Positions 1-9,857 of a stretch of DNA of 64,000 bases are shown in pieces. Position numbers and translations under genes: made by a program. The stretch covers positions 2,773,501-2,837,500 of the forward strand of contig SEMN01000010.1 of assembly GCA_005408345.1 (NCBI GenBank), read 5' to 3'. The notes beneath the pieces were generated by a model that did not search any database, was not told the origin of the DNA, and was given only the letters and a program-made list of their open reading frames with translations. Positions within the stretch are counted from its first letter, which is position 1, and each line of letters opens with the position of its first letter. The DNA comes from Macquaria australasica (Eukaryota > Chordata > Actinopteri > Centrarchiformes > Percichthyidae).

Positions 1-1760
1 CTCAGGAAACACAAAGGGTTCAGTTAGGTTGTTTAGCTGTGTGTGGCGCAGAGAAGTGATACAGCACTTTTACTGTAGCTGTCTCATGTGGCAAGCCAGC
101 AGGCATGGCAAGAGGAAGTTAAGTGGTCAAACCTTTTAAAGCAAGTGCATAACTGTATCCCATCTGACACATGGAGACACAGATCAGATTGAGATACACA
201 TTTTGAGGATTTGGATTGCTAAAACCTGTCTTCATGAAGCACATGCTATGAGCTGCAACAATTAGTCGATGAATTGATTAGTCGATCGTCAGAAAATGTG
301 TAATTTTGGTAACTGATTTTAATTATTTTTCAAGCAAATAATGCCAAACACTCCCTGCTCCCAGCTTCTCAAATGTTAGCATTTGCTGTTTTTCTTTGTC
401 ATATTTGATAGCAAACTGAATATATTTGGGTTTTGGACTGATGGTCAAATAAAACAAGCAATTTGAATACATCACCTTGAGCTGTGGGAAATTATAATGG
501 GCATTTTTCACTATTTTCTGATCTTTCATATACAATACAATTCATTGATTAATTGAGAAAATAATTGCAGATTAATTGATAATAAAAATAATTGTTAGTT
601 GCAGCCCTAGACATGCCGTATGTCTTCATGAAGACAAGCCGTCTTAGTTGCCGCACCTTATTAAAAGCTCTTACTATAACCGTGTTGCGTTACACCTTAC
701 TATAGCTGTGTGCTCCAGATCTCATCTTTCCAGATCCCATTTCACATTTTATATTTCATACTGTGTAACTGTACATCATTAAACAGCCTAAACATTAAAA
801 CAGCAGCAACAGTTATTGTCTTTGTTGTATTAAAAACTATTTCCACTGGGTGTCCTGAGGCTCAGTTGGCTGTGTGGAATACCTTGTACCCGCAAATTTG
901 ACCTGACACCTAATCCTTTTCATTTCTTCTCGCTAAAGTTAATATGTCAAAAAAATGATTACAAAATAAAGAAATAGGATTTCCAAATGTCTTTGACCCT
1001 TCACGTCTCCTTAAAATCATAACGACTCAACCAATATTGAATCATGTCCTCACAGTAATTACTACTCTCGGACCTCTTTCCCTTCACCTTCAGCAGAGGC
1101 ATTGTTCATTTTTGGCTCTTTTGACATGTGAGTAGGTAGGACACTCTCTTTACTAAGACAGCTGGAGAGCTGAGAGCTACACAGAACTATGGGGGAAAAG
1201 GTGTATTCTGAACACTGCAGTACAACTAGATCCAGAGGCAGCAGCCCTAATGACACTTTTATGCCTTAATAGGATGCAATTAAGAGTCCATTAAATTGTT
1301 ATAGCCGAACAAAACACACACACACACAAAAACAAACAAAAAAAAACACAGACACATTAAAAAACTATTAATAATTATCAAAAATGGCAAAGTAATTACT
1401 ATATTTAAGAGGTAAACAAACATCTGTCTGGTTGTGCAATGGTGCAAAGTTGTTGGCTGGTCAGCACCTCAAGTGCTGTGTCTGTCTGTCCCTGTTGGGT
1501 CACCCGGGTTCACCAATAGTCTGCCTGCCCGTCCGTTGGCACAGCAACAGGATATAATGAGGCAAAATTAATGCTCCTCTCTGTTGTAGTCATGATGCCT
1601 TTGTCTCTCTGATAACACTTTCTCCTGACTGTCCAACTGAGCTCTGTCTATGAATGACAGGTCTGTGAATCGCCCAGGGAAGTGTGAAAAATTCTGTTCT
1701 GCGAGCATTCAACCAGAAAACATTTTGTCCATAAACAAAACATGCACCATTCATACCCAC
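1..1760 (-). other. ap1s2: ap1s2 intron following its first coding exon (partial)
   Basis: This lies downstream, on the minus strand, of the ap1s2 coding exon ending at 1761. No further AP-1 sigma coding exon is recognisable on either strand, so the next exon must lie beyond the left edge. The interval holds one hAT-type MITE (248-609) and a short CA-rich tract near 1314-1330. I see nothing else. Confidence 0.7.
248..609. mobile_element. hAT-type MITE, family A copy 1
   Basis: About 360 bp, AT-rich, starting AGCTGCAACAATTAGTC after a short ATG and ending GTTAGTTGCAGCCCTA. The ends are inverted copies of each other (GCTGCAAC). Flanks cacatgct (240-247) and gacatgcc (610-617) agree at 6 of 8 positions, an eroded 8-bp target duplication. 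Related copies lie near 7515-7707, 25894-26235 and 50800-51058. It has no coding capacity. The family assignment is inferred from the perfect 8-bp duplication of the 25894 copy. Confidence 0.7.
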
Positions 1761-1939
1761 CTCTTGTATACAATCTTGAGGTCTCTCCACTCCAGAAAGC
1801 TGCACATTTTGGGCTTTCGAGCCAGGACCGTCTGCACCAACTCTCTGGTGATCTTCTTTTTCTCCTTATCAGACAAAGGCACGTACCATTTCTGAAGCCT
1901 GAGCTTGCCTTGTCGACTGAATAGAAGCATGAACTGCAT
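1761..1939 (-). CDS. ap1s2: ap1s2, AP-1 complex subunit sigma-1B (first coding exon; partial gene)
   Basis: The exon encodes the first 59 residues plus two bases of the small sigma subunit of the AP-1 clathrin adaptor. AP-1 acts at the trans-Golgi network and endosomes in sorting transmembrane cargo. The translation starts MQFMLLFSRQGKLRLQKWYV and ends FLEWRDLKIVYKR. This matches vertebrate AP1S2 rather than AP1S1 (which I recall with ...KWYLATSDKERKK) or AP1S3. The ATG directly follows the acceptor (tttcag, minus strand) and the donor is AAGAG|GTGGGT. The length of 179 nt and end phase 2 agree with my recollection of human. Exon 1 is non-coding and lies upstream. The remaining roughly 98 residues lie outside the window. 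AP1S2 is X-linked in humans and mutated in intellectual disability; here it is simply next to rs1. Confidence 0.93.
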
Positions 1940-2684
1940 CTGAAATGAAGAGATGAGGGGGGAAAAAAACAAAACAGAGGCGCTGTGAAACACAATGAGA
2001 GATGAGAGGAAGGAGTGGGTGCTTAAAGACATCCACAGAAAGAGACAAAAAGCATTCAAAAGAACACGTCTAATCACTTTTTACATGCAACTGGATGTGG
2101 ATAGAAAAAGTCAGACTGATTGTGACAACTTAAGCCAAACTGAGGAAATGATTAGTGTAAGACATATGGGAGGTGCTCAAGAAATTACCAAGACGCAAGA
2201 CAAATTCAATTTAATCAGGTCAATAAATCTCAGGAAATGAATAGAAGGCCAACCCTTCATGTAACCATTTAACATAGATATTATTAATGTGATAGTTAGT
2301 TGTTGAGCTATTTGTGTATGGCGTGTTGCCATGTGTTTAAGACAAACAGCGCAACATTTCACTTCATGCTCAAATGTAGCCTGGACAGTTTACCAGAGTC
2401 AACACATCCCGTGCTTTCAGTTCGAGACACATCGAAACAAACAACACAAGAGTGTCGTTAAAATAAGCTGTTTAAAAGCCAGTTCTCTACAGTTATACCA
2501 AAGGCATGACTGAAATCATCACCTCGTCTTCACCGTTATCAACACAGCCCGACGGAAGTACCGTTAACGCCGTTATTCGCCTGTTCAGCCACCGCCTAGC
2601 CTGTTTGAAATACGACATGCGACAAAACGTGTGTGTACATTTTAATACAAATGGCGCAATAAATACACACTCAAAACTACTTAC
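1940..2684 (-). other. ap1s2: ap1s2 intron 1
   Basis: A 745-bp intron between the candidate 5'UTR exon (donor CAAG|GTAAGTAG, minus strand) and the coding exon (acceptor tttcag). I see no repeats or genes in it. Confidence 0.65.
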
Positions 2685-2765
2685 CTTGAATAACAACACT
2701 GTGTTCCCCGCTGAAGAAAGGAGCCAGCCAACGCCACCCCGAAACATACACGGCACAGATAGCAT
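2685..2765 (-). other. ap1s2: ap1s2 5' exon 1 (candidate; 5' limit uncertain)
   Basis: It ends at a strong consensus donor, TTCAAG|GTAAGTAG, read on the minus strand. The right-hand limit is a guess from the CCAAT box just upstream. The reading frame is open across the splice into ATGCAGTTC of the coding exon: an ATG at 2763-2765 and another near 2747 would give an N-terminally extended product. Distance to the CCAAT box suggests transcription starts downstream of these ATGs, so the exon is probably untranslated. Confidence 0.55.
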
Positions 2766-2770
2766 CGAGC

Positions 2771-2880
2771 TTCTGATTGGCCAATGAAACGCTCATAACC
2801 TTGTGCATTGGCTAACATTTTTTTGACAGTCTCCGCCCATCCAACCCTTTAAATCAAAATCGCCGATGTGATTGGCTGGT
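2771..2880 (-). promoter_or_regulatory. ap1s2: ap1s2 promoter with multiple CCAAT boxes
   Basis: A palindromic pair ATTGGCCAAT lies at 2776-2785, with further ATTGG motifs at 2808-2812 and 2871-2875, i.e. CCAAT on the minus strand. The area is relatively CpG-rich and no TATA box is placed clearly. This is the layout of an NF-Y-driven housekeeping promoter, consistent with a ubiquitously expressed adaptor subunit. Inferred from motifs only. Confidence 0.6.
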
Positions 2881-4027
2881 GTATACATCAATCAAACCAC
2901 GAGGAGCCGGATAGTTCCGCCCATTTAAAACGTCATCATCGGAAGCGTCAGCTGAATGTTTAAATTAGAGGCGGAATAACCAGGAGAGGTCATGTGGCTT
3001 CGTCCCGGCTGGAGGGGTTAGGTTTAGGACTTTAGATGCCAGATAGTGTGTTTGAAATAGCTTTCGATGGTGGACAACATTACAAATAATACACAGACTC
3101 ATGTTATGTTCAGAAAGTGAGCAACAAGCACTCATAACAACAAAACAACTATACTTCAAGTAGTTTTATTCATGCATACAGCATTTGGAGCCTTGCACCC
3201 TCTTGAACTCAGGCACGCTGCTCACACAGGTGACACCGGGGCCTTAGGGTGGACACTGGGGCGCTGACTCACTCCCTCACTCATCAATATTGACTTATCC
3301 AGGACCATTTTCTATTGTTGGCTATCAACGTAGCAGAGTCAACATTAAAGAACCTTAAGGGAATAGTAAAAAACACTCAAAGACTGGAAAGAAGGGGGAA
3401 ACGCCTAGCCTGGGTTCTAGCCAGCACCTCTGAAGCTCACTAATTCACGTTACAGCTCATTTGTTAAAATACCAAAGCATATGCACATAACCAAACAAAG
3501 TATAACATGTAATTCTGGGTATGCAGATTCTGTTACCTGTGGACAGAACCAGGCTAGCTATGCTATGCTAAGCTATGATGTGTTATGCTATGCTATGCTA
3601 AGATGAGCTTTTCCTGGCTCCAGCTCCATATTCAGCGTACAAATATGACAGCGGCATCAATCTTTCCTTTTCATCTATCTCTTGGCAGGAACCAGACAGG
3701 GGTATTCCCCAAAATGTCAAACTATTCCTTTTAGATTTAAGATTCAAGTACATTTACATTGTAAAGTGACATTGTGGCACCCGCTGCAGTGGTGGACACA
3801 GTCTTGCATAATGTTTTTTAAAGTTTCTTTTTTTTTTTTGGCATTTTGCTGAGTAGGTTGTAATGTTGACAGGAGATGGCATTGTAACCCTGAAAGACAC
3901 CACTGCCATGAAGAATGATGCTCTTGATTTATGAGGTGATGGTATTCCCCACAGGTGCAGTACAATAAGACAAGGGAGGTGTCTAAAGGCCAATATAGAG
4001 CATTAGATGAGGCCAACACAGGCCTGT
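2881..4027. other. ap1s2-rs1 head-to-head intergenic region
   Basis: Divergent spacer between the ap1s2 promoter (minus) and rs1 (plus). It holds one foldback element (3378-3733) and a T-rich tract near 3829-3839. No exon was recognised. Confidence 0.6.
3378..3733. mobile_element. Foldback element, family B copy 1
   Basis: Carries the family's recurring motifs: accaggctagct, tandem GCTATGCTAAG-like units, a block similar to gctccatattcagcgtacaaatatgacag, and an end similar to aaatgtcaaactattcctttt. Related copies are at 22319-22790, 22950-23330, 26951-27261 and (fragment) 31132-31256. The two halves are imperfect inverted repeats. Transposon superfamily not determined. Confidence 0.6.
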
Positions 4028-4042
4028 GGATTACAGTAATCC
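4028..4042. promoter_or_regulatory. rs1: Inverted pair of CRX/OTX-type sites upstream of rs1
   Basis: GGATTA at 4028-4033 and TAATCC at 4037-4042 form a near-perfect palindrome 59 bp before the rs1 start codon. TAATCC is the core recognised by the photoreceptor homeodomain factors CRX and OTX2, and CRX is known to control RS1 expression. This fits a proximal promoter for a photoreceptor gene. Site use here is inferred. Confidence 0.55.
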
Positions 4043-4100
4043 CATCCACCAGCGTTGGGTATCACACACACATCGCATTCCAGCACAGCCGAAGAGGAAG

Positions 4101-4155
4101 ATGGAGGTCACTGCTCGTTGTGCTGCTGTGCTGCTAGTCCTGCTTCTATCTCAGG
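4101..4155 (+). CDS. rs1: rs1 coding exon 1 (signal peptide)
   Basis: The ATG is followed by a short basic/polar start and a leucine-valine-rich core typical of a secretory signal. The donor is CAGG|GTAAGT and the end phase is 1. The 5'UTR lies immediately upstream. Confidence 0.88.
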
Positions 4156-7100
4156 GTAAGTGTGCACCTGCATGAGGGATATAATAATCATAATGCACTC
4201 TGTCTGCATTAAAAATCAGAAATGTACTCATTGTTTATTGTGTGTAAAATTTGGGATTTATCATGTTTTATTTTGAAGAGTTTTGTTGATAATAGCCAAT
4301 GAGCTATTCATTGTTTGTGATTGTCAAAATAGTTAGTTTTTTCTTAATCTTTCTTAATGTGTTTTTTTTTTACTTCAATTCAGGTTTCTTCTGGTCACAC
4401 ACACACAAATCCTGCAGAATAATTTGGTCACAGTCGTGTTAATTACGTGAAAATACCAGCTAACAATTCATAAATTCATTTGTCAGGGTGTTAATTTTAG
4501 TTTAGTTTTACAGAAGTTTGGTTTTAGCTTTCATATTTACTTTCACCATCTCCTTCTACATTTCGTGCATCTATTGACGTGGTGCAGCCCTGATCACTGT
4601 TCACTCACAGGAGGTAAGAGCCCCTCAAAGAAGTTTGAAATGTGATTTTGAACTCACTCTGGGAGCAAACTCTGAATTAACTCTTCCCTGTGTGTCCTTC
4701 AGGAGGAGGAGGTTGTCCCGGAGGAGGAGGTTGTCCCGGAGGAGGAGGTTGTCCAGGAGGGGGAGGTTGTCCGGGAGGAGGACCAGGAGGTGATCGAGAC
4801 ATGGACCCAGAACACGAAAGCCTGCACCTGTGACTGTGAATCTGCTGATTCACCGACAGGCATCCCCTCTGTCATCCCACCTGTTTTGTCGACCTCACTG
4901 CCGCTGCCGTCACCTCAGGGTCACCCACTGAACTGCATGCCAGGTGAGGACTCTGGCTCCTGCCAGGTCACATGACCTGGTCTGACTTGCAGTTCCCTGT
5001 CTGTTTCACTGGCAAGGATGTTGGATGTCCTTCATTTACCAGGCCAGTAAGTTTTAAAAAGTGATAAATGGGGTGCACGTCATGTGAAGGACAATGGCGT
5101 GGTAGGGAACATCACACACGTGAAGATGAAGAGTTGGGCGCACAGAGAGCTCCAGCTGGTGTGATGGATCACACAGCTGATGGTATCTGGCTGCATCCTT
5201 ATATGCACTCAGCCTGATCTTGGCTCAGTCTCTGCATCTCTGCAGTGGTGCACAATCATTTTTCAACCACGCTCTTACTTTAAGTCAAAAGGGAGCTTGG
5301 ATCTGTTATAGAGATGATAACAGTTTGGGCTGAAGAAACGGACAACTGTGAGGAAGAGGCCCGGAACGGCAAAAGCTGTTAGATAATCTCATTACCTGCG
5401 CAGGAGTGTGATGAGCAGATTAGAGAGCCCAAAATAGGGTGTGACCTTCACCTAATAGCATGATACTGGGCAAAGCAGCACACATCAGACAATGTCCCGA
5501 TCATCTTCTTCCACCTTAACACGCAAGCCTTCGGAGTATCGGATCTTAGTGTAAGCTAGATCACCACAAGCAGGAAGGCTGGTCAGAACAATTTATAGAG
5601 AATAAAATCATGATGCCATTCAGATGTTACTTGGACACGTGTTTTTTGAGGCTGTATAAACTGGATTTCTTTTGTGTTTGCACCGTGTCAACTTTTTGGA
5701 ATAGGATGTGCAGCAATTTATTTTGACATAGCCACACACAATGGCAGCATTCAGATACTGTAGTCATTCTGAGCAGTTGATAAACTGTAACAGAGGAGGT
5801 GTCACAAAGTGCTCAAGTTGCAAGTCAGTCTTAAGTCTAGAAACAACTTATCAGTTTCAACATCAGGGAAATTATTTCATGCAAAGGTGCAACACAGAAA
5901 ATGTCAAGCCCAGACCAAATCAAGTCTTAAGCAGTTCTCTTCTTTTAGTAAACTCTAGCCTTCCATGTGTTGTAATGGCTTAAAAAAGTTTTAATGCTGC
6001 AGTAAACCATACGTCTGTCCCCCACAGAATGCCCTTACCACAGAGCCCTGGGCTTTGAATCTGGATCTGTGACATCAGACCAGATCAGCTGCTCCAGTCA
6101 GGACCAGTACGTGGGCTGGTACTCATCCTGGACCCCCAACAAGGCTCGCCTTAACAACCAAGGTTTTGGGTAGGTCGTGACCAACCTAGTTCTTCTCATC
6201 GTTATTGTGAATGCACTACAACAAAAGCGTACATGTTCGTTTTTTGTTAGGTGTGCATGGCTCTCCAAGTTTAACGACCAGTTTCAGTGGATCCAGATTG
6301 ACCTGAAGGAGGTGGGCGTGGTGTCTGGCATCCTCATCCAGGGCCGCTGCGATGCTGATGAGTGGATTACTAAATACAGCATCCAGTATCGCACTGTGGA
6401 AACTCTCAACTGGATCTATTACAAAGACCAGACAGGAAACAACAGGGTAAGAACACACAATAGCAGCCACGGTAGGGCTGAGGACAGTGGATTTCAAGTC
6501 TCTTTATGCAACAAATGACAAGTTTGTGACTCTTGTCAGACTTTATTAATATGACTTGCCTTTGTCAACACCAGAAAATTATTAGTAAGTTTGCTTTGCA
6601 TGGAACTGAAATGACCATGACATGCAAACAGACTTGTTTCACCACTGTGGCAGCACACACACACACACACACGGATCATTTGACCAAGCCATTTTATTAA
6701 GGCAATACAGCAATGGACAACCTCACAATACCTGCTTTTGTCCAGGAGATCAAAGTCAAGGAGTCCATGTGACATATAATAAAGGCGTTTTACATAACGG
6801 CCATATGAAAGCTGTCAGAAGCAATCAATATTAATGAAGCTGTAATAAAAAAGGTGTTGGAAGCAATACTTAGCTGTGTTGTCTGTTGACTTATATTCAC
6901 CCCATTTAAATCAACCATAACACATAAATAGTCAATTGCTGCCAGTCCTCTGTTGAAAGCAAATATCAACTATGATCCATAATAAAACTTCACCATACTG
7001 TAAATTCCCCCCTGTAGCCTCAGTTACTGTGTATTTCTCCCTGCCAGCACATAGCAAATATTGAATTAGGTAAACTTGCCTCAATACTGGAATTCAATGT

Positions 7101-8218
7101 CCAATTAATTGTTTTCTTAGTCTAAAAGAATAAATAGTCTGGGATGATATCCGATTCACTATTAAATGGAATCTAACAGGGATGTGAACAGTGATTTCAG
7201 CACTTTGAACAGATTCTGTGCAACTAGACACTGTTATTGACCTTTAGATCTTGTGTAATTTTCCTCTTGAGAGCAGTATTTTAGACTTGTCCTTCTCCGT
7301 TAATCATGCTTACTTTGTTCACGCTGACTCAATGGTCCCAGCCTGTATGTGAGAATGAGATAAACTGATGAAGATGCCATGCTAAAGAGCTGGCCTGCCA
7401 CTTTTCTTAATATTTAGTTTTACTGCATTTTACACAATAATCTCTCAGAAAAAGGCGACACAGCAGAGTGTAGCATGGTCTTTTTGGTATGGGGACAGGA
7501 GCTGAAATGATTGATCTTTATTTTTTAAGCAACAACACCAGACATTCTCTGGTTCCAGCTTCTCCAATGTGAGTGATTTGAGATTTGAAAATGTCACTTT
7601 GGGCTTTAAGAAAGTGTGATGGGCATTTTCCACTATTTTCTGACATTATATAGACCAATCGAATAATCACGAAAACAATCAATAATGAAAACAATTGTTA
7701 GTTGGGGACTTTTGTTGTCATTCCTATTTGGCTTTCAAATTGTCCACAGCAATTTTTATGAACACTGGGAAATCATGCCAGTGTTTAATGAGCACAAAAT
7801 GACCACAGAATATCTAATTAATGCAAAGACTTATTATAGTTTAAGGACTGAGGACATCATATGGGATCCACATTTCAGACATGGTGGTTTAAAAAAAAAA
7901 AGAAGCATGAACTAGATAGGAAACTCATTCCATTCAAGAGCAGATATGAACCATCGGTTTTACTGAGGAAGTGGATCCCCATGAAGAATGAAGTGAAAGT
8001 GAAGAGACAGGATAATAAAGTGATAGGAGTGTATCTTTACATGCAGTTTACTTTCTACTCTTCAGGTCTTCTATGGGAACTCTGACCGCTCCTCTTCGGT
8101 ACAGAACCTGCTGCGCCCACCCATCATAGCCCGTTACATCCGCCTGCTGCCGCTGGGCTGGCACACCCGCATCGCCATGAGGATGGAGCTGCTGATGTGC
8201 ATGAACAAGTGTACCTGA
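4101..8218 (+). CDS. rs1: rs1, retinoschisin (complete, 6 coding exons)
   Basis: Coding exons: 4101-4155, 4588-4613, 4703-4943, 6028-6169, 6251-6446, 8066-8218; 813 nt, 270 residues. Retinoschisin is a secreted octameric discoidin-domain protein of photoreceptors and bipolar cells that maintains retinal layer cohesion; loss causes X-linked retinoschisis in humans. Exon 1 encodes a hydrophobic signal peptide (MEVTARCAAVLLVLLLSQ). Exon 3 encodes an acidic repeat and the ACTCDC motif; exons 4-6 encode the discoidin (F5/8C) domain (CPYHRALGFESG to MCMNKCT). Disulfide cysteines known from human have counterparts: C70 (dimer bond), C105-C269, C109-C265, C156-C188. Exon lengths 26, 142 and 196 and all phases match human as I recall it. 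The protein is 46 residues longer than the 224-residue human protein, mainly because of exon 3. Confidence 0.95.
4588..4613 (+). CDS. rs1: rs1 coding exon 2 (26-nt microexon)
   Basis: Acceptor ggtgcag, donor GAG|GTAAGAG. With the split codon it adds A-L-I-T-V-H-S-Q-E. The size equals the 26-nt exon 2 of human RS1, and it restores phase 0 for exon 3. A second AG at 4609-4610 would leave only 3 nt, so the upstream acceptor is preferred. Confidence 0.82.
4703..4792 (+). repeat. rs1: In-frame 18-bp minisatellite in rs1 exon 3
   Basis: Five 18-bp units. Two are identical (GAGGAGGAGGTTGTCCCG). The third and fourth differ by one to three bases, and the last is degenerate (GAGGAGGACCAGGAGGTG). They encode EEEVVP, EEEVVP, EEEVVQ, EGEVVR and EEDQEV. 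The unit is a multiple of three, so copy-number change keeps the reading frame. Confidence 0.93.
4703..4943 (+). CDS. rs1: rs1 coding exon 3 (acidic repeat and Cys-rich segment)
   Basis: 241 nt against about 106 in human as I recall. Residues 28-57 are the Glu/Val repeat array, followed by the ACTCDC motif (residues 67-72, human C38/C40/C42 equivalents) and a Ser/Pro-rich stretch ending in NCMP. Acceptor ccttcag, donor CCAG|GTGAGG, end phase 1. Confidence 0.9.
4944..6027 (+). other. rs1: rs1 intron 3
   Basis: 1,084 bp between donor GTGAGG and acceptor cccccacag. No repeat family or gene recognised. Confidence 0.75.
6028..6169 (+). CDS. rs1: rs1 coding exon 4 (discoidin domain, N-terminal part)
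   Basis: 142 nt, the same length as human. It encodes ECPYHRALGFESG and the YVGWYSSWTPNKARLN segment, which forms the membrane-facing loops of the discoidin fold. Acceptor cccacag, donor TTTTGG|GTAGGT, end phase 2. Confidence 0.95.
6251..6446 (+). CDS. rs1: rs1 coding exon 5 (discoidin domain, central part)
   Basis: 196 nt, equal to human. It encodes CAWLSKFNDQFQWIQIDLKE through GRCDADEWITKY to YKDQTGNNR, including the C156-C188 pair. Acceptor tttgttag, donor AACAGG|GTAAGA, end phase 0. Confidence 0.95.
6447..8065 (+). other. rs1: rs1 intron 5
   Basis: 1,619 bp. It contains a short (CA)n near 6653-6672 and part of a hAT-type MITE near 7515-7707. No other gene seen. Confidence 0.75.
7515..7707. 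mobile_element. hAT-type MITE, family A copy 2 (partial)
   Basis: Shares with copies 1 and 3 the 'ccagcttctc...aatgtgag' block, 'gatgggcattttccactattttctgac' and the end 'aacaattgttagttgggg'. The left terminus is missing and the right terminus eroded. Confidence 0.6.
8066..8218 (+). CDS. rs1: rs1 coding exon 6 (discoidin domain end, stop)
   Basis: Encodes VFYGNSDRSSSVQNLLRPP through the RMELLMCMNKCT C-terminus and TGA. The last two cysteines correspond to human C219 and C223, which tie the N- and C-terminal segments together. Acceptor tcttcag. Confidence 0.95.
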   Translation, partial: VFYGNSDRSSSVQNLLRPPIIARYIRLLPLGWHTRIAMRMELLMCMNKCT

Positions 8219-8611
8219 AGTGCACTCAGCCTGCTTTTTCCTCACTGTCCAACCTTCCCCTGCCAACCTGCCACTTGCCAAAAGGTCTGGTCCAGAGACT
8301 GGTCCAGCACTGAAAGAACCATCATGTAACTTTGTTATGACCTTCACCTCTTTAACATGTCCGTCTTTCTTTGGTGAGGCTCCAAGCTAATTATGTCTGG
8401 GCAGGTGGACATGTTTGGGGTCCTTTGATGCACTATTTATCTGTCTTAAAGTCTATATAAATTAATTGTTTAAATATGTAAATACAAAATTGGACACCTT
8501 GCTCAATGCATACAGGGGATTCCAGTTTCAAATGCAGTTTAGAGGCCTGTTACCTTCAATATAGATTTGATTACTTATTCATAAACTTTTTTGGACTCAG
8601 TCAAACACGAT

Positions 8612-8808
8612 AATAAAAAAGATTCTACAGATTAAGAGTCAAATCAAATGAGTTTTTTTTATTTGAGATTTACTGTTACATATGTAAACATGAATATTCT
8701 AAAATTGTTAAGCATTCATGTGTGGGTTTATGTTCTCATGTAAATACTCTGTTGAAAAACAAAAGCAGATAAACACTGACTATGCTACTAATTTGTGTCT
8801 GTAATAAA
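8612..8808 (+). other. rs1: Candidate rs1 poly(A) signals
   Basis: AATAAA occurs at 8612-8617 and 8803-8808, 394 and 585 nt after the stop codon. Either could end the rs1 transcript. Confidence 0.45.
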
Positions 8809-9328
8809 AGCACAAATGCAATACTTGATTTCATTTAAACAGTTGATAAACATCTTCTGTTATAAATATTACCAAACAAGTATTCACACATCAGTATTAA
8901 TATAATACAGGGTGCTCCTTCAGCAAAACAATAATCCAAAGAGATAAATGTATTGTGTCAAATACAGAGTGTGCACAGTCCTTACAGATGCACAATACAC
9001 AATACAATACGGTCATGTTTGGACTCAGTGTGTTAACTGTGGGAGCCTCAGGCCCCGTGTTTTCACACACTGTACACATAATGAACATGAAGTGAGGAAG
9101 AATTTACAGAGTCAGAGAAATATTGCTGAGCCACACAGTCTCTTCAAAGTGCAACATTAAAAAGCTTAGGATTTATTTCTGCCAAGCTACTTTCATGGCA
9201 CTTTATCCCAGACAGAAAACATTGTTACAGTACAGAGCATCTGCACCCACTGTGGTTCCATATTAAGATTTCTCAAAAGCTTGTCCCAGGTGGCTCAGTA
9301 TGGGCAATCAGTTAAAAATACACTAGTA

Positions 9329-9857
9329 CAGTGATTCCCAACCAGGCAGGGAATATACTTCTGCAGCTGCAAGAGATTACATGGACAGACTGCAGAGTAA
9401 CTGAACTAACTAGAAAATATTATGACTTGATTAAAAAAAACATGTCCACGTATTGAGTGAGCTGTAATACCTGAACATTGGTTACGTATTGCGACTGAGA
9501 ATGTGTGAAAAGGTAGCAAGTCTAAACATTTAGTTAAACATGATGTTATAGCTAGCTAAAAGTAATGGTATATGTATATGGTATATGGTTGAAACGCCCA
9601 GATTCTGCCACTACAAGTGGGAGCAATACAAATGTAATCTTGACCAAACGGAGCTAAACATTGACATGTCAACTGTATGAAAAAAATACTGTAATAATAT
9701 ACACTTTTATATAAGCAATTGTGTTAAATAACATCCAGTTCATGATGACTTCAAATGAACACATTTGTAATATGCTGGGTGGTGTTGATAAAGGCGTACA
9801 CTTGAGTTCATCTGACAGGACAGTGGGGGTACATCAGACAGAGATTGGGGACCACTG
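9329..9857. mobile_element. hAT-type non-autonomous element, 529 bp
   Basis: Begins CAGTGATTCCCAACC and ends with the inverse of CAGTGGTCCCCAATC, the terminal sequence style of Charlie-like hAT elements. It is flanked by cactagta (9321-9328) and cacttgta (9858-9865), an 8-bp duplication with one mismatch. It contains no transposase reading frame. Confidence 0.75.
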
